Part shown: positions 17,053 through 27,410 of the stretch, in pieces | Position numbering within the stretch: position 1 is the stretch's first letter | Layout of the letters: every line of letters begins with the position of its first letter | From: Planctomycetota bacterium | GTDB taxonomy: Bacteria > Planctomycetota > UBA8742 > UBA2392 | NCBI GenBank assembly: GCA_022071975.1 | Contig: JAJVIO010000014.1 | Coordinates: forward strand, 1-64,000 | Reading direction: 5' to 3' | DNA: 64,000 nucleotides | Notes under the pieces: generated by a model | Told to the model about the DNA's origin: nothing | The model's input: only the letters and a program-made list of their open reading frames with translations | Database searches by the model: none | Position numbers and translations under genes: made by a program

Positions 17053-17365
17053 GGCAAACGCGCCCGCGACCCCCGCTCATAAGTTCTACCCGAGTCTTGC
17101 AGTTCAGCCGGCGTCTCTCCGGATAGCCCCCGGCGCAGCGCAGCGCAGCCGGGGGTACCGGTTCGTCAATGTGCATGAGCCGCGGAGCGGCGGCTCCGGT
17201 GGGAAGGGCGATCGACCGCGAGGCATGCGAATCAGTCCCGGTCCGTGGCGCTCCCTGGCGACCTGGCGTTTTGTCTTGCTATCCGGCGTTCCACCTTCGT
17301 CGGCCCCGTGGAATGTCGCGGGCACTGTTACGATCTCTCGGGTCCAACTAACGAAGGAGAGAGCG
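17053..17365. other. intergenic gap with terminator-like palindrome
   Basis: 313 bp without a supported gene. CCCCCGGC (17127-17134) and GCCGGGGG (17148-17155) enclose a GCAGC-rich loop and probably end the preceding gene. Open frames here show no family features and no good start site. An AAGGAGAGA ribosome site at 17353-17361 belongs to the next gene. Confidence 0.6.
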
Positions 17366-17845
17366 ATGAACCGTGCACAACGCAAAGCCCGCCTGAAGGC
17401 CCTGAAACAGCGCATGAAAGAAGCGCGCAGGGCGGAGCAGATGCCCGACGCGGGCGGCAGCGAAACTCCCGCCCCTGAGATCAGCCTGCCGGCCAACGAA
17501 ACCGCCGAACAGCTCGAGCAGGCTCGCGCGCTGGTGGCCGAGGCCGCCGCGCTCAGCGAACCGGAGGCGATGCGCATGCTGGCCGACGCGGCCCGCCTGG
17601 TTCACAACGTGGTGCGCACCACGGACGCCGCCCTGCAGCAGGTGCCGGAAACCTGGAGGCAGGAGGCCGCGCAGATTGTGATGGCGCGTCCTGAGGCGTC
17701 GGACGTCCCCGCGCAGAAGCGCCCGCGCCGGGGCGCCGATCCTGTGGTGACGCTGATGCGTGTGGGCCTGCAGGCCTCCAGCCTGCTGGCGCGCATCATC
17801 AACAAGCTGCACCCGGGCATCGGCCGCCAGAAACGCGCGGCGTAG
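17366..17845 (+). CDS. hypothetical protein, basic N-terminus and helical core
   Basis: 159 residues; family not recognised. The start is well supported by AAGGAGAGA 5 nt upstream. The first 25 residues are strongly basic (NRAQRKARLKALKQRMKEARR), followed by a Pro/Ala/Glu linker, an acidic-alanine helical region (EQLEQARALVAEAAALSEPEAM) and a basic tail (KRPRRGA, GRQKRAA). No signal peptide or membrane span. The basic ends suggest nucleic-acid or acidic-partner binding, but that is only a composition-based guess. Confidence 0.6.
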   Translation: MNRAQRKARLKALKQRMKEARRAEQMPDAGGSETPAPEISLPANETAEQLEQARALVAEAAALSEPEAMRMLADAARLVHNVVRTTDAALQQVPETWRQEAAQIVMARPEASDVPAQKRPRRGADPVVTLMRVGLQASSLLARIINKLHPGIGRQKRAA

Positions 17846-18277
17846 TGATGGCGGTTGGTTGGGTAGCGCCGACAATCCTGTCGGCGGTCGCGTCGTTTTT
17901 CGGCGCGACAGTTTCGGTGTGGGATCGCCTGGCAGGCCCGACAGGATTGCCGGGCCCACCCACACTCTCCAGCCAATCCCAGTTGCGCCCGGCACTGAAC
18001 AGCTGGACGCTCCATGCCATGAATCACTCAATGAATTTCGTGGTGGCAAAGGGCGGAAGACCACTGCACTGACATACCCGTGGTTGTCTCCGTGGCGTTG
18101 CGGAAGCAACACCGGGTGCTGGTTCGAAAGTGCTACAAAGCAAGAGCTTGCGATTAGTGACAGTCGGCGATAGGCTTTTGCCGCTCAAAGGAAACTGCAG
18201 ATTTGATTCGAAAGCTGGATCGGCCCGCGGACAGGCCGCGGGGCGCGTCGTCATAAAGACCAGATGCGGGGGAGATC
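17846..18277. other. intergenic gap with inverted 'CAATCCTGTCGG' repeat
   Basis: 432 bp with no supported gene. The segment GCGCCGACAATCCTGTCGGC (near 17868) is matched in reverse by CCCGACAGGATTGCCGGGC (near 17937), forming a long imperfect inverted repeat of about 35 bp arms. CAATCCTG and its reverse CAGGATTG recur at 39400, 48334 and 48864. The downstream half (18070-18260) is lower in GC and presumably holds the promoter of the Calx-beta gene; a small CCCGCGG/CCGCGGG hairpin lies near 18225-18241. I found no convincing promoter hexamers or riboswitch. Confidence 0.55.
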
Positions 18278-20422
18278 ATGCGGGTTATTCAGAGCGTACT
18301 CGTTGTTTTGGTCGCGATGCTGGCCAGTGCTGTGGCTGCGCAGACCGCACCTACGGCAGCTCCGACTACCGGCTCTGCATTCCAGGCCAGCGGCACGGGC
18401 GGCATCGATTTTGAGCTTACCATCGCTCCGGGTGCTGCACTCGCCAACGCCGACATCGACCTTACAGACGCCGACAATCCTACAGGCAACCAGACACTGA
18501 CCCTGAACTCTGTTACGCCCAACCCCGGAACACCTGCCGGCGTTACACCGCCCTCCGCCCCGCAATCGGGCACTGCTGGAGCCGCGCTTACTATCTCCTG
18601 GACCGGTACTGTGACCGCCAGCAATACACCAGGCAACTACGACTTCACCATCGACTTCCAGGATGACGAAGGCACGCCCAATGTTGTGCAACGCGTGATC
18701 CGCATCATCATCACTGACGCGGTGCCGCAGGGCGCGCAGGGCGCCAACGCCGCGTCGGGCGACGGCTCCGGCGGCAGCCCGTTTGCGCCCGTCAACCAGG
18801 TCATCGGCGGCACGCTGAGCCTGGCTCTTGCGGACATCACCGACGCCAACACCGGCCAGACGCTGATCGTCAACAGCGTCACGCCGGGAGGCGGCAACCC
18901 CTCGGGCGCCATCACCATCACCAACAACAGCCCCGGCGCTGGCGGAACGCTCACGCTGACCGCCACGGCGGCCGCTGCCCTTACCGTCAATGACGTCGGC
19001 ACTTTCGACTTTGCCGTCAGCGTGTCGGACCAGGGCGCCAACACCAACGTGGTGTTCAACCTCAGGGTCGTTGTGGATGCACCGGAAATCACGGTAACCT
19101 CGACCGGCACGCCCCTTGAGCAGGGAACCGTGACCGCCACCTACACCGTCACCTGCACGCCGGCACCGGGCGCGAACCTCACCGTCAACTTCCAGATGAG
19201 CGGCACCGCCGCTGTCGCAAGCAGCACGGATTACGACCTGTCCAGCGCCCAGACATTGACCTACACCACCGGCCCCACCGGCACCATCGTGGTGCCGGCC
19301 GCCGGCGCCGCCACCATCACTCTCACCCCCGTGGACGACGCCGCCGCCGAGAACGCCGAGACCGCGATCCTTACGGCCACGGCGGGCACCGGCTACACCG
19401 TCGGCACGCCGTCCAACGCGACACTGACCATCACTGACAACGACTCGCTGAGCATCAGCGTGGCCGCAACCGGTTCTCCCAGTGAGACCGGCCCTGCCGC
19501 CGCCACCTACACCTTCACGGCCTCCCAGAACGTCCCGTCGGACACCACCATCAACTTCCAGATGAGCGGCACCGCCGCCACCACCGGCGACTACAACCTG
19601 ACCAGCGGCGGCACCCTGGGCTACACGGCCCCCAACGGCACGATCGTGATGACCACCGGAACCAACAGCATCACGGTCACCCTCACCCCGATCGACGATG
19701 CGGCCGTGGAAGGAACCGAAACAGCTATCCTCACGATTCAATCCGGAACCGGCTACACCGTCGGCGCGCCAAGTTCCGCGACCGCAAACATCGCTGATAA
19801 CGACGCCGCCCCGGCGGCGGGCTCGATGTCCACCTCCCCGAGCAACCCCGGCGCGCAGAACGCTTCGCCCGGCAGCTCGCGCACGGCAATGGTCTTCCGT
19901 ATCACCGAAACCGGCGGCGGATCGGCCTTTGTCGTCACCAGCGCCACCGTTGACATCGGCACCAACGGCGCGGCCGCGATCGCGGCGGTCTCTTCCGTTT
20001 CGCTGTACCGCTCGGGCGTCGGCACCCCGCTGCAGACCATCACCAACGGTGGAGGCGGCTGGGGCGTGGCCGGCAACATCATCACTGTCAGCTTCACCGG
20101 CCTCAGCTCGTCGGTTTCGGCCGGCAGCACCGGCGACTTCGCGGTGGTTATCAGCTTCGCGGGCGGCACGGTCCCGACGCCGAATCCGACCTACTCGGCT
20201 TCGATCGCGCCGGCGGACGTGAACGGTAGCACCTCCATGAGCGGCGCCACGGTGACCGGCGGCACGGTAACGCTGGTTGACCAGATTCCGTCCGACCCGC
20301 TGGATGAAGACGATGACGATGACAGCTGCAACCTCGCCACGCGGGGCGGGCCGGCATGGCCGCTGCTGCTGGCGGGATTGTTCGTGGGGCTTGTGGCGCT
20401 GCGTCGCCGCAAGATGGCATAA
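18278..20422 (+). CDS. secreted Calx-beta repeat protein with C-terminal sorting tail
   Basis: 714 residues. Signal peptide MRVIQSVLVVLVAMLASAVAAQ; N-terminal Thr/Ala-rich beta domains; two clear Calx-beta repeats (about 270-395 and 400-515), each with DYDLSS or DYNLTS, a VTLTPIDDAA-type strand and closing LTITDND or ANIADND; then a further beta domain. The C-terminus is a tripartite sorting tail: acidic DEDDDDDSCN with Cys, hydrophobic span (AWPLLLAGLFVGLVAL), basic RRRK, reminiscent of MYXO-CTERM and related cysteine-type signals. A surface-anchored adhesin-like protein is the likely role. Ribosome site GGGGGAGA at 18268-18275. Confidence 0.85.
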   Translation: MRVIQSVLVVLVAMLASAVAAQTAPTAAPTTGSAFQASGTGGIDFELTIAPGAALANADIDLTDADNPTGNQTLTLNSVTPNPGTPAGVTPPSAPQSGTAGAALTISWTGTVTASNTPGNYDFTIDFQDDEGTPNVVQRVIRIIITDAVPQGAQGANAASGDGSGGSPFAPVNQVIGGTLSLALADITDANTGQTLIVNSVTPGGGNPSGAITITNNSPGAGGTLTLTATAAAALTVNDVGTFDFAVSVSDQGANTNVVFNLRVVVDAPEITVTSTGTPLEQGTVTATYTVTCTPAPGANLTVNFQMSGTAAVASSTDYDLSSAQTLTYTTGPTGTIVVPAAGAATITLTPVDDAAAENAETAILTATAGTGYTVGTPSNATLTITDNDSLSISVAATGSPSETGPAAATYTFTASQNVPSDTTINFQMSGTAATTGDYNLTSGGTLGYTAPNGTIVMTTGTNSITVTLTPIDDAAVEGTETAILTIQSGTGYTVGAPSSATANIADNDAAPAAGSMSTSPSNPGAQNASPGSSRTAMVFRITETGGGSAFVVTSATVDIGTNGAAAIAAVSSVSLYRSGVGTPLQTITNGGGGWGVAGNIITVSFTGLSSSVSAGSTGDFAVVISFAGGTVPTPNPTYSASIAPADVNGSTSMSGATVTGGTVTLVDQIPSDPLDEDDDDDSCNLATRGGPAWPLLLAGLFVGLVALRRRKMA

Positions 20423-20438
20423 GGGCTGGTCCGGGTAG

Positions 20439-20462
20439 CGGGTCAACGGCGCAGTTGACCCG
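20439..20462 (+). terminator. hairpin after the Calx-beta gene
   Basis: CGGGTCAAC / GTTGACCCG, 9-bp perfect stem around GGCGCA, 17 nt after the stop codon; followed by GGGGGAATT, no T-run. Confidence 0.5.
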
Positions 20463-20482
20463 GGGGAATTCGACGGACTATC

Positions 20483-20511
20483 TTGTTGATTGCGTATCCT
20501 GTACCTAACCT
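20483..20511 (+). promoter_or_regulatory. possible promoter for the TPR lipoprotein / pilus genes
   Basis: TTGTTG (20483-20488), 17-bp spacer, TAACCT (20506-20511). If used, transcription starts near 20518, so the ATG at 20515 could not be the start codon; GTG 20557 behind AAGGAATCGGGGG would then be favoured. Confidence 0.35.
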
Positions 20512-20514
20512 CGT

Positions 20515-21363
20515 ATGGCGAAAGCACGTAGAATGAGCAAGGAATCGGGGGGCGTGGTGAAGACGACGAAGAAACTCGGAATGGCCGCGGGCCTTCTGGC
20601 GATGTGTGTAATGACTGCCTGCGCGAGCGGCAAATCGATCAAGCAGGGTGCTGACGAGTTCAGCATTCCCGCTGACAAGTACTACGAAGCCCTGCAGCTG
20701 CAGGACGACGCCATGTACTTCGAGTCGATCCGCGCCTGGTCGGAAGTGCTGGAGAGCGAACCGCGCTTCGCCCAGGGCCACTTCAACATCGGGCTGATCT
20801 ACGACAAGCTCAACATGGTGCCCGAAGCCATTGAGCACTACGAGCTCGCCGTGCAGGCCGCGGAAGACTCCCGCGAAATGATCGGCGGCGACAACCCGGC
20901 CCTCGAGGACGGCGGCAACATCACGGCATCCATCGCGCTCTACAACCTGCACCTCGGCGCGGCGTACCTGCGCGGCGGCCTGAAGGATGAGGCGATCGAG
21001 GCCCTCAAGAAGTCGATCAAGGACGACCAGTTCAACCCGACGGCGCACTACAACATCGCGGCCGCCTACATGGCGCGCAACGACTTCGAGACGGCGCTGA
21101 TCCACGCCGACATCGCCGTGGACCTGATCTCCAAGCCGGACGGGAAGCGCGCCAGCGGGATCGCCACGGATGTAGACATGACGCAGCTCGGCAACTACCT
21201 GCTGCGCCAGGCGCGCTGCCACCTCGCGCGCCAGGAGTGGGACAAGGCCAAGGCCTGCCTCGAGCGCGCCAGGACGCAGTGCAAGTTCGACATCCCGGTA
21301 GACATGCAGAAGCAGCTGGACGAGGCCGCCGCGGCCAAGCCGGCTGAAGAAGGCAACGAGTAG
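20515..21363 (+). CDS. TPR-containing lipoprotein
   Basis: Up to 282 residues. A hydrophobic segment ending in lipobox VMTAC marks it as a lipoprotein. Tetratricopeptide motifs follow (ARGHFNIGLIYDKLNMVPEAIEHYELAV type; GAAYLRGGLKDEAIEALKKSI; YNIAAAYMARNDFETALIHADIAV). The ATG at 20515 gives the longest product; ATG 20533 or GTG 20557 (with AAGGA upstream and giving a compact MKTTKKLGMAAGLLAMC-type signal) are better starts for a lipoprotein. It directly precedes pilB by 60 bp; it could be a pilotin/PilF-like assembly factor, which is inference from position and TPR content. Confidence 0.8.
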   Translation: MAKARRMSKESGGVVKTTKKLGMAAGLLAMCVMTACASGKSIKQGADEFSIPADKYYEALQLQDDAMYFESIRAWSEVLESEPRFAQGHFNIGLIYDKLNMVPEAIEHYELAVQAAEDSREMIGGDNPALEDGGNITASIALYNLHLGAAYLRGGLKDEAIEALKKSIKDDQFNPTAHYNIAAAYMARNDFETALIHADIAVDLISKPDGKRASGIATDVDMTQLGNYLLRQARCHLARQEWDKAKACLERARTQCKFDIPVDMQKQLDEAAAAKPAEEGNE

Positions 21364-21423
21364 GCAGTCACCAGGCGGGCAGCCAGGCGGCCCCGGGCCG
21401 CCTATCGCGAGGAGTGCATTTGA

Positions 21424-23352
21424 ATGGCGGGTACGCCCCAGAATCCAGCGAATACGGGCCAATCGCGCAAGCCCACCACTGGTGTCCGCTACGTACGCAG
21501 TGTCGCCGTCGCCGGCCAGACGTCAACGCCGGGCGGTGACCCTGCCCCCGCGGGCGCGCCCGCCGGCAACGGCATGTCCAAGCGGCCGCCGGCTGTAAGC
21601 GCGGCGCGTCCGTTGCCATCGCGGGTCGGGCCGGGCGGCAAGCGCAAGCGCCTGGGCGAGCTGCTGCTCGAAGCCAACGTCATCGACGAAGACCAGCTTG
21701 AGCACGCGCTGAAGATCCACCGCCAGACCGGCAAACAGCTCGGTCGCGTGCTGGTGGACACCAACCTGGTCGAAGAAAACGAGCTGATCAAGTACCTCGC
21801 CGTCAACCTCGGCGTGGACTGGGTCAACCTCTCCGACGAAAACCTCAAGATCGAAAGCGACGCCGTACTGCTGATCCAGGAGCGCCAGGCAAGGCGTTTC
21901 AACCTGATCGCCTTCAAGCTCGAGGACGACAAGGAAACCCTGCACGTCGCGATGGCCAACCCGGCCGACGTGATCGCCGTTGACACCATCAAGTCGCTGA
22001 CCGGCAAGAGCGTGAAGGTGTACATCGGCTCGCGCATCGCGATCGCCGACGCCATCGACAAGCATTACGCGCAGCAGTACAGCCTCGACCAGATGGGCGA
22101 AGACCTCAAGAGCGTCGACGCCGAACTGGTCGAGGACATGGACGACGACCTCGGCCTCGACCACGACGCCGTGGACGCCGCCAGCAACGCCCCGGTGGTG
22201 AAGTACGTCAACGCCACGCTGATGGAAGCCGTCAAGCAGAGGGCTTCCGACATCCACTTCGAGCCCTTCGAGCGCGAAGTGGCGGTGCGCTTCCGCATCG
22301 ACGGCGCGCTGCGCGAAGTGACGGCGCCGCCCAAGCGCCTGATGAACGCGGTGGTCAGCCGCATCAAGATCATCAGCGGCCTCGACATCGCCGAGCGTAG
22401 ATTACCGCAGGACGGTCGCTGCAAGCTGAAACTCGGCGACCGCGTGGTGGACATGCGCGTCTCGACCCTGCCGGTGGTGCACGGCGAGAAGGTCGTGATG
22501 CGAATCCTGGACAAGTCCGCCACGTCCATGGACATCGACAGCCTCGGCTTCGATCCGATGACGCTCAAGGAAATGAAGCGCGTGCTGCAGACGCCGCACG
22601 GCGTGATCGTGCTGACCGGGCCCACCGGCTCGGGCAAGACCACCACGCTATACTCCTTCCTCAAGCACATCTATTCGCCCGAGATCAACATCGTCACGGT
22701 CGAAGACCCGGTCGAGTACCAGCTGCCCGGCGTGAACCAGGTGCAGGTGCGCGCCAACATCGGCATGACCTTCGCCGCCGCGCTCCGAAGCATCCTGCGT
22801 CAGGACCCGGACGTGGTGATGATCGGCGAGATGCGCGACCAGGAAACCCTGGAAATCGCGGTGCGCGCGGCACTCACCGGCCACCTTGTGTTCAGCACCA
22901 TCCACACCAACACGGCCGTGGCTACCGTCACTCGTATGGCGGACATGGGGCTGGCGCGCTACATGATCACCAGCGCGCTGATCTGCGCGATCTCGCAGCG
23001 CCTGATCCGCATGATCTGCCCGAAGTGCAAAGAGCAATACACGCCCAGCGAGGCGCTGCAGAACCAGCTTGCCCAGAGCTTCCGCCAGCCCAGCGTCGAA
23101 ATCGACCTGTGGCGCGGCAAGGGTTGCACGTTCTGCAACAACTCGGGCTACAAGGGCCGTCTGGCTGTGCACGAGTACATGACCATGACGCCCAAGCTGC
23201 GCGAAATGATCATCGCCCAGCGCCCCGAGAACGAACTGGAAGAAGAGTGCCAGCGCATGGGCCAGCGCACGCTCCGCCAGAGCTGTTTCATGAAGTTGCT
23301 GGACGGGTTGACCACGGTGGAAGAAGCCGTCAGCCTGTTCTACGAGGATTAG
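21424..23352 (+). CDS. pilB: type IV pilus assembly ATPase PilB (GspE/PulE family)
   Basis: 642 residues. A low-complexity N-terminus, then an MshEN-type domain (about 75-220: KRLGELLLEANVIDEDQLEHAL), then the secretion ATPase: Walker A GPTGSGKTTTLYS (about 399-411), Asp box VTVEDPVEYQLPG, Walker B DPDVVMIGEMRD, His box GHLVFSTIHTN and the two zinc-binding pairs CPKC and CTFC. Powers pilin polymerisation at the inner membrane. MshEN domains bind c-di-GMP in relatives, so second-messenger control is plausible. Followed by pilT and pilC; no pilin or prepilin peptidase gene is in the window. Confidence 0.95.
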   Translation: MAGTPQNPANTGQSRKPTTGVRYVRSVAVAGQTSTPGGDPAPAGAPAGNGMSKRPPAVSAARPLPSRVGPGGKRKRLGELLLEANVIDEDQLEHALKIHRQTGKQLGRVLVDTNLVEENELIKYLAVNLGVDWVNLSDENLKIESDAVLLIQERQARRFNLIAFKLEDDKETLHVAMANPADVIAVDTIKSLTGKSVKVYIGSRIAIADAIDKHYAQQYSLDQMGEDLKSVDAELVEDMDDDLGLDHDAVDAASNAPVVKYVNATLMEAVKQRASDIHFEPFEREVAVRFRIDGALREVTAPPKRLMNAVVSRIKIISGLDIAERRLPQDGRCKLKLGDRVVDMRVSTLPVVHGEKVVMRILDKSATSMDIDSLGFDPMTLKEMKRVLQTPHGVIVLTGPTGSGKTTTLYSFLKHIYSPEINIVTVEDPVEYQLPGVNQVQVRANIGMTFAAALRSILRQDPDVVMIGEMRDQETLEIAVRAALTGHLVFSTIHTNTAVATVTRMADMGLARYMITSALICAISQRLIRMICPKCKEQYTPSEALQNQLAQSFRQPSVEIDLWRGKGCTFCNNSGYKGRLAVHEYMTMTPKLREMIIAQRPENELEEECQRMGQRTLRQSCFMKLLDGLTTVEEAVSLFYED

Positions 23353-23396
23353 TCGAAGATGCGCCTAGCGAGGCGCGCTGAAGGGTTGATGGTTTC

Positions 23397-23475
23397 AAGG
23401 CGCGAGGCGGGAGGCGTGAGGCGGGAAGAACTGCTGTTGCCCATGCCGCACGCCTCACGCCTCACGCCGCTTGCC
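23397..23475. repeat. GAGGCGT-type heptamer inverted element (pilB-pilT gap)
   Basis: Left arm AAGGCGCGAGGCGGGAGGCG (23397-23426) faces right arm CGCACGCCTCACGCCTCACG (23448-23475) across a 21-bp centre. The unit is GAGGCGT/GAGGCGG, i.e. again about 7 bp but different in sequence from the GGCAGGA family. The right arm is followed by CCTGAACAGAAGG, whose AGAAGGA is the ribosome site of pilT. Confidence 0.85.
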
Positions 23476-23491
23476 TGAACAGAAGGATCGC

Positions 23492-24634
<1,143 letters not shown>

Positions 24635-24710
24635 TGGGCGATTTCGGCTGTTCGCTGCCGGGAAATCAGCTATACTTCAAGCTAATTCTGTTCCCTTCTG
24701 AGGCAGCCTT

Positions 24711-25979
24711 ATGCCGCTGTACACTGTCACGGCCCGTGATGCGTCCGGGCGAACCATCAGCCAGGTGAAAGACGCGCCTTCCGTCGGCGACCTCGTCGCG
24801 GAGTTGCGCCGTTCCGGGCTGACCGTCATCGGCGTGAAGTCGGAAGGCGGCGCAGGCCCGTCCGGCCCCATGTCGGCGCCCACGGAGGCCCAGGCCGTTG
24901 CCAAGTCCCAGGGCAGCATCTTCGCCAAGAAGGTGAAGGTCTCGGACATGGCGGCCTTCTGCCGCCAGATGTCCACCATGTTGCGCGCCGGTTTGTCGCT
25001 GCTCGACTCGCTGGAAACCATCGCCAACGAAACCGAGAACCCGGTTTTCAAGTCGGCCCTGCAGGCGGTGATGACGGACGTTGAGGCGGGCTCGAAGCTC
25101 TCGGACGGCTTCAAGAAGCACCCCAACGTGTTCAACGCGCTGATGTGCAGCATGGTGGAGGCCGGCGAAGTGTCCGGCTCGCTGGACACCATCCTTGAGC
25201 AGCTGGGCACGTTCTTCAAGCGCCGCCACAAGCTTCAAAGCCAGATCAAGTCCGCCACCGCCTACCCGAAGTTCGTGGGCGGCTTTTTCGTGCTGATCGT
25301 GGCGGGCATCTTCACCTTCCTGGTGCCGCAGTTCTCCAAGCTGTTCGAGCAGTTCGGCGCCGACCTGCCGTTCCTGACCAAGGTGCTGATCGCCGTCTCG
25401 GATGCCATCGTGCATTACTGGTGGATCACGCTGCCGGCCCTCGGCGGCGCGATCGCGGCCTTCATCTTCTGGCGCCGCACGCCCCAGGGCGCCGCGAACT
25501 GGGACCGCTTCATTCTCAAGACGCCGCTGTTCGGCCCGCTGGTGCTGAAGTCCGGCGTGTCGCGCTTCACCATGACGCTCTCGACGCTGGTCAAGAACGG
25601 CATCACCCTCGACCAGTCGCTGGAAATCACCAGCAAGACCCTGGGCAACATTGTGCTGGAGCAGGCGATCATCGACGCCCGCCAGAAGCTGATCCAGGGT
25701 TACAGCCTGTTCCAGGCGCTCAGTGAATCCGGCATCTTCCCCGGCCTGATGACCAAGATGGTGAAGGTCGGTGAAGACTCCGGTGCGCTGCCGGACATGC
25801 TCAGCGACGTGACCGAATATTACGAAGACGAAGTGTCGTCCCAGGTGCAGGCCATCACCTCGATGATTGAGCCCGCGCTGATCGTCGGCCTGGGCGCCGT
25901 GGTGCTGGTGGTGATCCTCGGCATCTACCTGCCGATCTTCGGCCTGTCCAAGGCGGCCGCCAAGGGCGCCGCGAAGTAG
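24711..25979 (+). CDS. pilC: type IV pilus inner-membrane platform protein PilC (GspF family)
   Basis: 422 residues. An N-terminal extension (YTVTARDASGRTISQVKDAPS), then two T2SF domains (about 85-205 and 290-410), each with the F(C/T)xxxxTxxxxG pattern (FCRQMSTMLRAGLSLLDSLETI; FTMTLSTLVKNGITLDQSLEI) and paired hydrophobic spans. PilC couples PilB/PilT rotation to the pilin fibre. TATACT at 24671-24676 upstream could be an additional promoter -10 but the matching -35 is poor. Ends at a strong hairpin (25997-26024). Confidence 0.94.
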   Translation: MPLYTVTARDASGRTISQVKDAPSVGDLVAELRRSGLTVIGVKSEGGAGPSGPMSAPTEAQAVAKSQGSIFAKKVKVSDMAAFCRQMSTMLRAGLSLLDSLETIANETENPVFKSALQAVMTDVEAGSKLSDGFKKHPNVFNALMCSMVEAGEVSGSLDTILEQLGTFFKRRHKLQSQIKSATAYPKFVGGFFVLIVAGIFTFLVPQFSKLFEQFGADLPFLTKVLIAVSDAIVHYWWITLPALGGAIAAFIFWRRTPQGAANWDRFILKTPLFGPLVLKSGVSRFTMTLSTLVKNGITLDQSLEITSKTLGNIVLEQAIIDARQKLIQGYSLFQALSESGIFPGLMTKMVKVGEDSGALPDMLSDVTEYYEDEVSSQVQAITSMIEPALIVGLGAVVLVVILGIYLPIFGLSKAAAKGAAK

Positions 25980-25996
25980 GCTTCCGCAGCCATCTC

Positions 25997-26024
25997 GAAC
26001 GGGCCGGGTACTCCCGGCCCGTTC
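25997..26024 (+). terminator. terminator of the pilus operon
   Basis: GAACGGGCCGGG / CCCGGCCCGTTC, 12-bp perfect stem with a TACT loop, 17 nt after the pilC stop, followed by TGCATTT. Confidence 0.8.
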
Positions 26025-26160
26025 TGCATTTGCGGTGATTACCGGAAATTCCTGAAGCCCGCTGCCCCGGTCAACCGATAGGGCCCGAGGACGCCTGCGC
26101 CGCTGCGTTGCATCGGCGGGCGTCTGTACCGCCTAACGCCCGTCAAAGCCGGAGGTCGAC

Positions 26161-27360
26161 ATGAACGCGCTTCGAATCTTCTGCCTGCTGCTGGTTGCGG
26201 CCTTTGCGCTGCCGCTGCTGGCCCAGGACTCCTTCACCCCCTACGTCGCCAAGGTCACCGGCGAATCGGTCCGCCTGCGCTCCGGCGCGAGCCTGGCCCA
26301 CCCGCCCGTGTGCGTCATGAACGACGGCGACGAGCTTACCGTGGTCGGCGAAAAGGACGGCTGGGCCACCGTGCAGCTGCCCGCCTCCGCCCCCTGCTGG
26401 ATCTCGGCCGACTTCGTCAAGCCCGGCGCTGACGGCAAAGACTGGGTGGTCAACGGCGACAAGGTCAACCTGCGCGTCAGCCCCGACACCAAGTACTTCC
26501 CCGTCGGCCAGGCGGAAAAGGGCCAGCTGCTGACGGCCGTGATCAACGGCGAAACCGGCAAGCCCATGAGCGAAAACGGCTACGTCCGCGTGGTGCCGCC
26601 CGCCAACGCCCACGGCGCGATCTCGCTGGAGCTGGTCACCAAGGTGAAGAACGTGGCGCCCGAAAAGGCCGCCGAAATCGTGAAGGAAACGCCGAAGGAA
26701 GCCGCGCCGGCCAACCCGGAGGGCAGCCTGATCCCCAAGGCCGAAGACAAGCCGGTGGCCGACAAGCCCAAAGAAGAACCCAAGCGCGAGCCCACGAAGG
26801 AAGAGCTTGAGGACGAACGCAAGACCTTCCGTGAACTCGAGAAGCTGCTCGACGACGAGCTCAAGAAGCCCGCGGCCGAAGTGAAGCTGACCGAGATCCG
26901 CAAGATGTTCGAGCAGTTCCGCGAGTTCGCGCTGGACAAGAACATCAGCGACAAAGCCGGCCTGTACATCGAGAAGATCGACCTGACGGTGAAGCTGATC
27001 GACGCCGAGATCAAGCGCCTCGCCGAGGAAGAAGCCAGGCGCAAGGCCGAGATCGAGCGCATCCACAAGGAAGCCACCGAGAAACCCAAAGAAGCCGAGC
27101 AGCCCAAGGGCCCGGTCGAATACCTGGTGACCGGCACCGTGGGCAGCACCGGCAAGACCGCCAAGACCCCGGCCAGCCACCGCCTGTTCGACGAGAACGG
27201 CAAGGTGCTTTACGACCTGCGCTGGGACAAGGGCGACCTCAGCAAGCTGAGCGGCAGCAAGGTCGGCGTGGTCGGCACCATCAAGAGCTACGAGGGCTGG
27301 CCCCACAAGGTGATCGTGATCGAGCGCATCGACGTGCTCGACGACAGCGAAGAGAAGTAA
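26161..27360 (+). CDS. secreted SH3-domain protein with coiled coil
   Basis: 399 residues. Signal peptide MNALRIFCLLLVAAFALPLLAQ. Two bacterial SH3-type domains (about 25-90: VTGESVRLRSGAS..HPPVCVMNDGDELTVV; about 98-160: VNGDKVNLRVSPDTKYFPVG), then a long charged Lys/Glu/Pro region predicted helical (about 180-315) and a C-terminal beta domain (about 320-395: EYLVTGTVGSTGKTA; KVGVVGTIKSYEG). Ribosome site GGAGG at 26150-26154. Cell-envelope or wall binding is likely for the SH3 part; the overall role is unknown. It is followed by a classic terminator and converges with the cyclase gene. Confidence 0.8.
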   Translation: MNALRIFCLLLVAAFALPLLAQDSFTPYVAKVTGESVRLRSGASLAHPPVCVMNDGDELTVVGEKDGWATVQLPASAPCWISADFVKPGADGKDWVVNGDKVNLRVSPDTKYFPVGQAEKGQLLTAVINGETGKPMSENGYVRVVPPANAHGAISLELVTKVKNVAPEKAAEIVKETPKEAAPANPEGSLIPKAEDKPVADKPKEEPKREPTKEELEDERKTFRELEKLLDDELKKPAAEVKLTEIRKMFEQFREFALDKNISDKAGLYIEKIDLTVKLIDAEIKRLAEEEARRKAEIERIHKEATEKPKEAEQPKGPVEYLVTGTVGSTGKTAKTPASHRLFDENGKVLYDLRWDKGDLSKLSGSKVGVVGTIKSYEGWPHKVIVIERIDVLDDSEEK

Positions 27361-27375
27361 GCGCTGCGAAACCAC

Positions 27376-27410
27376 AGACGCCCGGCCGTTGCGCCGGGCG
27401 TCTTTCATTT
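27376..27410 (+). terminator. rho-independent terminator of SH3 gene
   Basis: AGACGCCCGGC / GCCGGGCGTCT stem, CGTTGC loop, then TTCATTT. It ends at the stop codon of the convergent cyclase gene. Confidence 0.9.

Noticed and set aside
18070-18277. c-di-GMP riboswitch upstream of the Calx-beta gene
   Set aside because: The conserved GEMM core and tetraloop receptor are not found; only weak stems are present.
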